Below, one piece after another: positions 6,733-12,394 of a stretch of 12,394 nucleotides of DNA. The first letter of the stretch is position 1; every line of letters begins with the position of its first letter. Both the position numbers and the translations under genes were made by a program. Origin of the DNA: Euryarchaeota archaeon UBA220 (GTDB lineage Archaea > Thermoplasmatota > Poseidoniia > Poseidoniales > Thalassarchaeaceae). The notes under the pieces were generated by a model. The model worked only from the letters and a program-made list of their open reading frames with translations. It ran no database searches and was not told the origin of the DNA. The stretch is from assembly GCA_002501885.1 (NCBI GenBank), contig DAON01000092.1:1-12394 (forward strand), in the 5' to 3' direction.

Positions 6733-7862
6733 CACTCATCACCCCCTGGAGGATTCTCTGGATCAGCAACCCATTCTTCTTCAACCGGATCCCATAGCCA
6801 ACCCGGATTTTCCTCTGAAGGAACCAATCTTGACCAATACTCATCCGGCTGGTCAGGTTCTTCAGGTTCAAGTCCTGGTGGCTCGGGAGGTGCAGATTCG
6901 GCCTCGACTTCGGAAGTCATGTCTACAGGACCTCCTTCCCAAGGAGAGAGTCTGGCCTGCAAAGCTAGTAGGAAGGAGGTAACAAGGAGAGCCAGTGCGA
7001 AGCCTTGTAGTCTAGCATCCCAAATGTTGCCATCAAATGGGGCCGGTTGAGTTGCCACCATCAACCAAGGCTGAGTGATAGAGAATTCTCCATTTGATGT
7101 GGTAACCTGATACTGAATTCTAGTGTCGCCGATAGTCGCGGGAATCTGAGCATGCCACTCGTCTCCTTCACCAGTAACTTCAGCATCATGAGGAATCCAT
7201 TCGCCTTCAAGCATCCATTGTACAGAAACAGAAGTCGTGTTTGTGGTCTTGATTACCGTGGGAGAAGTATCTCCTGTCACTCTAGTCTCTGGTTTCCAAT
7301 CGAAAGCAAACCCTGGAAGGTTCTCAGGTACTGGTTGGACATCGACCGTGTAACCTCGTGTAAGTCCCGAATAAGCCCAATTGTTACTATTCGGATTAGC
7401 GCCGTGGTGAGTTGCTACAAACAGATTCACGGTTCCAGTAGTCTGTGGTGCCAACATGACCCATGTCAGAGTCACAGAACCGCTTGATGGAACTGTGACT
7501 TCGACATAGTTGTGTGTACCTCCATTGGGGTCCTGTACAATACTCCATCCATGGTCTTCAGGGTGGTCATCATTGCCATTGGCTGAACCGAGTATGAATA
7601 CTCCCAATAGGCGATTGCCAGATAGACTCATGCCACTAGCAGTAACATGGATAGCGGTTGCTGTTCCAGTGAAGGTAGTCTCATCCATAGAGACTGTAAC
7701 TGTGCCATCGGAAGGAGTACTGAGTGCAGGATCTCCGTGGCATGAGCCACCACAAGTATAGTCACGATCTGCATCGCCATTTCCACCTGGATTAGCTACA
7801 CTTGCTCCTGTGGCAAGGAGGATTGCAATGACTGTGACAAAAGCCGCTCTAGATTTCATCAT
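6732..7862 (-). CDS. Exported membrane-anchored protein with a C-x3-C-H motif and a Reeler-like domain
   Basis: A signal peptide (about 1-23, cut likely near SVA-NP) leads to CGGSCH at 37-42, a c-haem-like motif with one residue too many. A beta-rich region (about 50-176) follows, ending in NLFVATHHGANPNSNNWAYSG (about 146-166), which resembles the end of Reeler/choice-of-anchor-V domains. A second Ig-like beta region (about 190-270) leads to a membrane helix (285-304) and an acidic, proline-rich cytoplasmic tail. The tail ends with GWLWDPVEEEWVADPE (354-369). It is the middle gene of the operon and shares its N-terminal plan with the upstream 880-aa protein, so the two may be distant paralogues. 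The ATG at 7862 overlaps the upstream stop (ATGATG). A second ATG at 7859 lies 8 nt from GGAGG and may be the real start. A role in surface redox or metal binding is an inference. Confidence 0.85.
   Translation of the reverse strand: MMKSRAAFVTVIAILLATGASVANPGGNGDADRDYTCGGSCHGDPALSTPSDGTVTVSMDETTFTGTATAIHVTASGMSLSGNRLLGVFILGSANGNDDHPEDHGWSIVQDPNGGTHNYVEVTVPSSGSVTLTWVMLAPQTTGTVNLFVATHHGANPNSNNWAYSGLTRGYTVDVQPVPENLPGFAFDWKPETRVTGDTSPTVIKTTNTTSVSVQWMLEGEWIPHDAEVTGEGDEWHAQIPATIGDTRIQYQVTTSNGEFSITQPWLMVATQPAPFDGNIWDARLQGFALALLVTSFLLALQARLSPWEGGPVDMTSEVEAESAPPEPPGLEPEEPDQPDEYWSRLVPSEENPGWLWDPVEEEWVADPENPPGGDE
6738..6746 (-). promoter_or_regulatory. Strong Shine-Dalgarno site of the small membrane-protein gene
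   Basis: Minus-strand GGGGGTGAT matches the archaeal GGAGGTGAT consensus at eight of nine bases. It ends 5 nt before ATG at 6732 and only 2 nt before GTG at 6735, which favours the ATG. Confidence 0.7.
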
Positions 7863-10501
7863 AGTGACCTCCTTCTAGACTCAGTAATCGATATCGCTAT
7901 AGCCGCAGCACCCAATAGTACCATGATAACAGAAATTGGAATAACTAGCAGTTTTGTCGAGCCAGACGGGTCTGTTTCTACTGCTCCTGCAGCAGATGTT
8001 GCATCGATACTGACCATGTTCTCACCATCCACGACCCAGACTATTTCCATTCCCTCTACTGTCGTAGTTACCGCATAGTACAGAGTGGTCGCGACTGGGG
8101 CTGTCTCGCTCCACTGGGTTCCCGATGTGATTCCTACTGGGTCCATATCCAGAGGTACGGGGTCGCCCCAGGCAGGGGCGGAGTCAAGTGATGTGAGGCC
8201 GACCACAGTAGTAATCGGACTAGAGGATCGATAAACTCGATATTCAGATGAAGAACCTGACCAAGATAGACTAATCTTTGTCCCATCCAGCGTTGCGGTC
8301 AGATCTGAAACCATACTAACTGGGCCTAGTACGAGTTCGCTCTCATGTGTGTCCGAAGCCCCCATATTATCTACCACAGTAAGCACAACTGTATGGACGC
8401 CTCCGGGTAGAATCACATCGATTGATTCTCCAGAGAGGCTTACTCCATTAACAGTCCACAACCAAGCCACAATGTGGCCATCTGGATCTTGTGCGCCGCT
8501 AGCATCCAAAGAGAACTCAGACCCTGGAACCGCAGGGTCAGGAAGGGTCGACCACTCCGCATCAGGAGGGAGATTGGCAATAACCACTGTTTCCGATGCC
8601 GAAGACGAAAGTCCCCATGGATCGTTAGCGAAGACGGTTACTTCCCATGTCTGACCGGGTTCGAGTCTATCAGAAGTAACCGATGAGTAACCATCTAGGT
8701 CTGGAACATGGAATCCATTTCTAGACCATTGGTAGTCGAACAATACTGTCTCTTGGTCAGGATCTACTGATAGTGCTTGAACGATAAGATTGTGTAATGA
8801 GTCGGGGACTCCGAGTTCGATTGTTCCGAAGTCACCACCAAGAGTAATCTCTGGAAGGCTTGGGGGGGCATTGAGAATCGCCCTCGAAGTAGTCTTCATC
8901 GAAGAACCTAGACTCTCGCCATCACCTGGTAAGACTTGAACCGACCAATGCTGATCTCTGACGGTCTCAGTGCTTGGAATCGTGACCATGTCATCGTAAT
9001 CTTGTACCCAATTACCGTTTACCCACCAGCGAATTTGGCTTGCTGACTCTAAGTCTCCGTCTACATCAGACTGTTCCCAAACTACAGTTAGGTTTGCAGA
9101 GGTGTAGAGATCTCCCTCGGGTAGCATTGTAATCGAAGTAACAACGGGAGGGGTGTTTTGGATCATTACAGCACTAGTAGAAACCCAATCAGACCACATC
9201 AAGCCATCAAACACTCTGACTTCAGCAACCCATTGCTGATCCTTTGATGTGGCTTCTGGGGGCACAATAGTCATGTCATTGTATGTTGAAATCTGAGTCC
9301 CATCGCGTAGCCACTTGATTTCAGTAGATACCTTTGGATCGCCATCGGGGTCATTGTATCCTACAATTACCTGCAATGAGTTGCTAGTGAACGCATTACC
9401 TGAGGGTGTGATGTAAGCAGTTGCAGACGGTTGTGTGTTTGAAGAGCCGATGATGATAGTGGAGGTCCAAGCGGTGTCGCCGAAATCGGTTCCGTCATGA
9501 GGTCTGACTGACGCTTGCCATGCGTCTCCGGATCGAGTCCATAGGCTGGAAACGCTGGTTTGGCCATCTAACTCTGCAATTCTAACTCCATCGAGATACC
9601 AATGTATCACGGTGTTCTGCTGTGGATTACCATCGAGGTCATAATACTCGTAATCGAGGTTTAAGTTATCATTTTCAAGAGGGTCATTAGGACTCAGTAG
9701 GAGATCTCTGGCTACGGGGATGGTGTTTCCAATTGTTACTGGCGTGAGGAGGACCGGGTCGCCATCCTCATTGACATCGGAAGGAGTGACTTCGACCTGC
9801 CACTCCTGTCCTCTGGCTATCCAACTGTTTGGGACATTGGTCATGTCATCAATGGAACTGATTCTCAGTCCATCTCTCCACCACTTGATCTGTGTCCCTT
9901 GCTCGGAATCGCCATCGGCGTCGCTGTAGTCATACGAGACCCCCAAACCAGTCTCCTTGGTAGGATTGGTGGGGACATATGTGACATTGGATGCTACTGG
10001 GGGCGATCCACCAGAGCTGCTTGACTCTGGGAGAGTCCAAGTTCCCGTACCCCAGGAATCACCTGAGTTCTGACCATTGCCATTTGCATAGAGTACTGCC
10101 AGATTGAATGTGACATCTCCAGTTCCTGATGCTGGAGCCGTCCAATCGGCCGACCATGAACGTAGAGAGTCACTACTGTGCGTCAACTCGCCCTGTGCCA
10201 ACTGGACTTGTGATCCAAGATTAGACCATGCGCCTGCACTGGCATCGAGATTGAAGCCCCCATCTCCAGAGATGTGAGGGCCTCCGTCCCAGATTAGGGA
10301 GTAGGTCGATCCAGGTGTGTATCCTCCTGCCCCCCAAGGAAGCCCGCTGAGTGTTGGGCTTATCGCCTGTGTGTTGGAATGACAGGTGCAACCCGATACC
10401 GAGCTACCTACCTTTCCCGATGAATTTGATTGGACCGTGTACGGTACCGATAATAGTAGTAGTATGACAACTAGGGCTGTGACACGGTTACCGGCTCGCA
10501 T
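7859..10501 (-). CDS. Large exported repeat protein with a C-x-C-H motif, Reeler-like, Ig-like, PKD and Fn3-like domains
   Basis: An 880-aa surface protein. A signal peptide (about 1-25) is followed by GCTCHS with Cys38, Cys40 and His41, then a Reeler/choice-of-anchor-V-like domain (about 55-157) containing LAVLYANGNGQNSGD (134-148). Five Ig-like repeats of about 95 residues follow (about 168-257, 258-351, 355-447, 448-542, 545-643). They share the pattern D-x-D-G-D, I-x-W-x-x-(D/N)-G and a later W-x-(V/A)-x-V. Then come a PKD domain (about 645-727, with DPDGHIVAWLW and VVLTVVDN), an Fn3-like domain (about 730-815), one membrane helix (850-871) and the short basic tail ESRRRSL. This gives a long stalk outside the cell anchored at its C-terminus. 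N-x-S/T sequons occur at 26, 172 and 470. It is the first gene of the operon. ATG 10501 is about 26-27 bp after a TATA-like box. Structural, adhesive or redox roles are all possible. Confidence 0.9.
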   Translation of the reverse strand: MRAGNRVTALVVILLLLSVPYTVQSNSSGKVGSSVSGCTCHSNTQAISPTLSGLPWGAGGYTPGSTYSLIWDGGPHISGDGGFNLDASAGAWSNLGSQVQLAQGELTHSSDSLRSWSADWTAPASGTGDVTFNLAVLYANGNGQNSGDSWGTGTWTLPESSSSGGSPPVASNVTYVPTNPTKETGLGVSYDYSDADGDSEQGTQIKWWRDGLRISSIDDMTNVPNSWIARGQEWQVEVTPSDVNEDGDPVLLTPVTIGNTIPVARDLLLSPNDPLENDNLNLDYEYYDLDGNPQQNTVIHWYLDGVRIAELDGQTSVSSLWTRSGDAWQASVRPHDGTDFGDTAWTSTIIIGSSNTQPSATAYITPSGNAFTSNSLQVIVGYNDPDGDPKVSTEIKWLRDGTQISTYNDMTIVPPEATSKDQQWVAEVRVFDGLMWSDWVSTSAVMIQNTPPVVTSITMLPEGDLYTSANLTVVWEQSDVDGDLESASQIRWWVNGNWVQDYDDMVTIPSTETVRDQHWSVQVLPGDGESLGSSMKTTSRAILNAPPSLPEITLGGDFGTIELGVPDSLHNLIVQALSVDPDQETVLFDYQWSRNGFHVPDLDGYSSVTSDRLEPGQTWEVTVFANDPWGLSSSASETVVIANLPPDAEWSTLPDPAVPGSEFSLDASGAQDPDGHIVAWLWTVNGVSLSGESIDVILPGGVHTVVLTVVDNMGASDTHESELVLGPVSMVSDLTATLDGTKISLSWSGSSSEYRVYRSSSPITTVVGLTSLDSAPAWGDPVPLDMDPVGITSGTQWSETAPVATTLYYAVTTTVEGMEIVWVVDGENMVSIDATSAAGAVETDPSGSTKLLVIPISVIMVLLGAAAIAISITESRRRSL
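7868..7872 (-). promoter_or_regulatory. Shine-Dalgarno site of the 376-aa exported-protein gene
   Basis: Minus-strand GGAGG lies within AAGGAGGT at the end of the 880-aa gene, 5 nt before ATG 7862 and 8 nt before ATG 7859. The other coupled genes in this window have about 9 nt, so codon 2 may be the true start. Confidence 0.7.
7997..9998 (-). repeat. Region of tandem Ig-like/PKD/Fn3-like domains in the 880-aa protein
   Basis: This stretch encodes about residues 168-835. The conserved Trp of the I-x-W element recurs at about 207, 301, 397, 491 and 592, a period of 94-101 residues. The repeats have diverged in DNA sequence and are visible mainly in protein. The acidic loops DADGDSE, DLDGNPQ, DPDGDPK and DVDGDLE resemble calcium-binding loops; the fifth repeat has DPDQETV and may have lost binding. 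Confidence 0.7.
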
Positions 10502-10524
10502 GCGCTTGCGTAGGTGTGTAGGCT

Positions 10525-10531
10525 GAATAAG
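10525..10531 (-). promoter_or_regulatory. TATA-like box for the three-gene exported-protein operon
   Basis: Minus-strand CTTATTC is centred at 10528, about 26-27 bp before the ATG at 10501. No Shine-Dalgarno site precedes that ATG, in contrast to the two downstream genes, so a leaderless mRNA is likely. Confidence 0.4.
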
Positions 10532-10604
10532 TTCGCGGCGACCTTTGATGCGTCAGAGAAGAGGTGTCCGCTGCATTGATGGATTGCATGTAGGTCGGGG
10601 TGTC

Positions 10605-12394
10605 ATGCGCACCATCGATAGTATAGCCATCATTGGAGCAGGGAACATGGGCTCCGGAATAGCCCAGAAGAGTGCTCAGGAGCACTTCGAGGTTCAGATG
10701 GTAGACCGTGAGCAGCAGTGGATAGACAAAGGAAAACAGACAATCTCTGATTTCCTAGATGAAGCGGTTGGACGCAGGATTTTCTCTCCTAATCAAGTCG
10801 AGGAAATCAAGAGTCGGGTAACTGGAGTCGTTGGTACCGAGAATGTCGCTTCGGATACTGATTTGATTATTGAAGCGGTTTTCGAAGACTTTGATGTAAA
10901 GACAGAAGTGTTTGGAATCCTCGATGAGGTCTGTGACGAGCATACTATTCTCGCAAGCAACACCTCTTCACTATCTGTCAATGATTTAGCAGAAGCAGTA
11001 GGAAGGCCAGACCGTTTTGTTGGGTTGCATTTCTTTTATCATCCAGCCAAGAATAGACTAGTCGAGATAATCCCTGCAGAGACCACATCTGCAGAGACTC
11101 TAGCTTCAGTTGAGCAGTATTGTAAGACGATGGGAAAGGTCGTTATCGTCTGCAAGGATAGACCAGGATTTGTTGTAAATCGATTCTTCGTTCCGTGGTT
11201 GAACGAGGCCTGTAAGTTGTTAGAAGAGGGTGTGGCTACAACTGCTCAGATTGATGCTGTCGCTCGTAAAGCGTTCAGAATCGGACTCGGTCCATTCGCT
11301 CTGATGAACCTAACTGGTTCACCAATAGCGATGCACTCCACTGATTATCTCGCTGCGCAGTTGGATACTCCACGATACTTGGCAACTCAGACCCTACGAG
11401 ATTTAGTCGCAGATGGAAGGACATGGGAAATAGGCGGCGATGAGGAATGTACTGAAGGGACTGCTACAGTGATTCGAGAACGTCTGCTAGGGCAGGTTTT
11501 CGCCGTATCGGCTCAAATCGTAGCAGAGGAAATCTGCTCAATGGAGGATGTCGATAGGGGGGCTAAGGTCGGACTGCGCTGGGCGCTTGGACCGTTTGAG
11601 ATTGCGAACCGTATCGGAGTCAAAGAGGCAGTTAGGATGGCCGTAGACTATGCCCAGGAAGCTGGCTTAGAATTACCTGAGTGGTTCACTGAGAGGCGAG
11701 AATCCTTCGATTTCAGTTATGTTGATGTAGCAATTGAAGGTAGTATCGCGACAGTTCGCATTAACAGACCGGAAGCAATGAATGCACTGAATGTCACGGT
11801 AGTTTCGCAACTTGGGGATGTTTTGGACGATCTGAATTCTCGGGAAGATGTGTCAACAATTGTTCTTGAGGGAGCTGGAAAAGCCTTCGTTGCTGGGGCC
11901 GATGTCAAGTTCTTCGTGGACAAAATAAGAGCCGATGCTATTCCAGATATCTACGACTTCACAGCCAACGGACATATTGTTTTGGATAAGCTCGAGAGTA
12001 GTCCAAAGACCACCATTGCACTAACTACTGGTTTGGCATTGGGAGGTGGACTTGAGTTGGCACTGTCCTGTGACTATAGGGTTGGGACCAGAAGAACTCA
12101 GTTCAGATTTCCTGAGACGAGTATCGGAATCTATCCGGGACTGGGGGGAACTCAGAGGACCCCCAGAATCTGCGGCATCGAGTGTGCACGCTTTGCAGTA
12201 CTAGCCGGAAACTTCCTAGATGCGGAGTCTGCAAAGGCTCTCGGGCTACTAACTCATCTCGTGGATCCTTCTGCTGTAGAGACAACGGTATCTGCCATTG
12301 CTGCACAAGGGAAACCCGGAGAGAAGTATCCGAGTAAACCTGCAGATTCAGAACATTCTGTAGTCTCATTCGCAACTTCATTCTACTCTGATGA
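10605..12394 (+). CDS. Bifunctional 3-hydroxyacyl-CoA dehydrogenase / enoyl-CoA hydratase, partial (3' end beyond the right edge)
   Basis: A fatty-acid beta-oxidation enzyme that would hydrate enoyl-CoA and oxidise the resulting 3-hydroxyacyl-CoA with NAD+. The dehydrogenase comes first: Rossmann motif GAGNMG (11-16), SNTSSL (118-123), catalytic pair His142 and Glu154 with the normal 12-residue spacing, GFVVNR (188-193), and two C-terminal helical domains to about 365. The crotonase half starts near 372, with GADV in the oxyanion region, GGGLEL containing Glu484 and FPET containing Glu504. The 20-residue gap equals that of Glu144 and Glu164 of rat mitochondrial hydratase, so hydratase activity is expected. 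The order is the reverse of bacterial FadB and is the archaeal one. Tyr145 replaces the usual Asn after His-Phe-Phe. Visible length is 596 codons, with probably about 50-70 missing. ATG 10605 fits the family N-terminus; no clear TATA box is seen. Divergent from the exported-protein operon. Confidence 0.95.
   Translation, partial: MRTIDSIAIIGAGNMGSGIAQKSAQEHFEVQMVDREQQWIDKGKQTISDFLDEAVGRRIFSPNQVEEIKSRVTGVVGTENVASDTDLIIEAVFEDFDVKTEVFGILDEVCDEHTILASNTSSLSVNDLAEAVGRPDRFVGLHFFYHPAKNRLVEIIPAETTSAETLASVEQYCKTMGKVVIVCKDRPGFVVNRFFVPWLNEACKLLEEGVATTAQIDAVARKAFRIGLGPFALMNLTGSPIAMHSTDYLAAQLDTPRYLATQTLRDLVADGRTWEIGGDEECTEGTATVIRERLLGQVFAVSAQIVAEEICSMEDVDRGAKVGLRWALGPFEIANRIGVKEAVRMAVDYAQEAGLELPEWFTERRESFDFSYVDVAIEGSIATVRINRPEAMNALNVTVVSQLGDVLDDLNSREDVSTIVLEGAGKAFVAGADVKFFVDKIRADAIPDIYDFTANGHIVLDKLESSPKTTIALTTGLALGGGLELALSCDYRVGTRRTQFRFPETSIGIYPGLGGTQRTPRICGIECARFAVLAGNFLDAESAKALGLLTHLVDPSAVETTVSAIAAQGKPGEKYPSKPADSEHSVVSFATSFYSD

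Noticed and set aside
6464..7050. Plus-strand frames antisense to the membrane protein and the 376-aa tail
   Set aside because: Their serine/glycine/proline-rich composition is explained as the complement of an acidic, proline-rich tail and of membrane helices.
7997..9998. CRISPR or DNA-level direct-repeat array
   Set aside because: The periodic signal is protein-level domain repetition of about 285 bp with diverged DNA and no short identical repeats or spacers.
10584..10604. Extended start (TTG at 10584) for the fusion enzyme
   Set aside because: The extension adds seven residues ahead of the normal family N-terminus, and the ATG at 10605 places the Rossmann motif at the usual distance.
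10488..10981. Minus-strand short frames around the divergent spacer and the start of the dehydrogenase
   Set aside because: They have no domain signal and overlap a strongly supported dehydrogenase gene on the other strand.

Overview
The window reads as a compact archaeal genome segment, most plausibly from a marine planktonic euryarchaeon of the Marine Group II/III (Poseidoniia) type. The grounds are indirect: the first gene of each transcription unit usually has a TATA-like box about 26 bp before its start codon and no Shine-Dalgarno site (leaderless style). Exported proteins carry N-x-S/T sequons and Ig/PKD-type domains. The last gene is an archaeal-style fusion with the 3-hydroxyacyl-CoA dehydrogenase half first and the enoyl-CoA hydratase half second. 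No marker gene fixes the lineage, so the assignment is an inference.

Layout. (A) 1-2836, minus strand: a two-gene ABC exporter operon, an ATPase followed by a FtsX/MacB/LolC-type permease that runs off the left edge. (B) 2892-5260: two divergent GT4-type glycosyltransferases sharing a 50-bp promoter, with one palindromic TATA-like box exactly midway between the two ATG codons. (C) 5306-6133, plus strand: a very acidic, cysteine-containing, membrane-anchored or secreted protein of unknown function, whose 3' end overlaps the next operon tail to tail by 10 bp. (D) 6124-10501, minus strand: a three-gene, translationally coupled operon. It encodes an 880-aa exported multi-repeat protein, a 376-aa exported protein and a small polytopic membrane protein. 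The two exported proteins start with cysteine/histidine motifs that resemble c-type haem sites but have wrong spacing (C-x-C-H and C-x3-C-H instead of C-x2-C-H), each followed by a Reeler/choice-of-anchor-V-like beta domain. (E) 10605 to the right edge, plus strand: the bifunctional beta-oxidation enzyme, truncated by the window.

How the genes work together. Unit D is the best candidate for something undescribed: two surface proteins with unusual Cys/His motifs made together with a membrane protein that has histidines placed as possible haem ligands, which could form a cell-surface redox or metal-handling complex. The exporter and the glycosyltransferases suggest neighbouring envelope functions. 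The fusion enzyme is ordinary acyl-CoA metabolism and probably unrelated to its divergent neighbour.

Genes cover almost the whole window. The largest gap is the 103-bp divergent spacer at 10502-10604. I see no tRNA, rRNA, CRISPR array, insertion sequence or phage gene.
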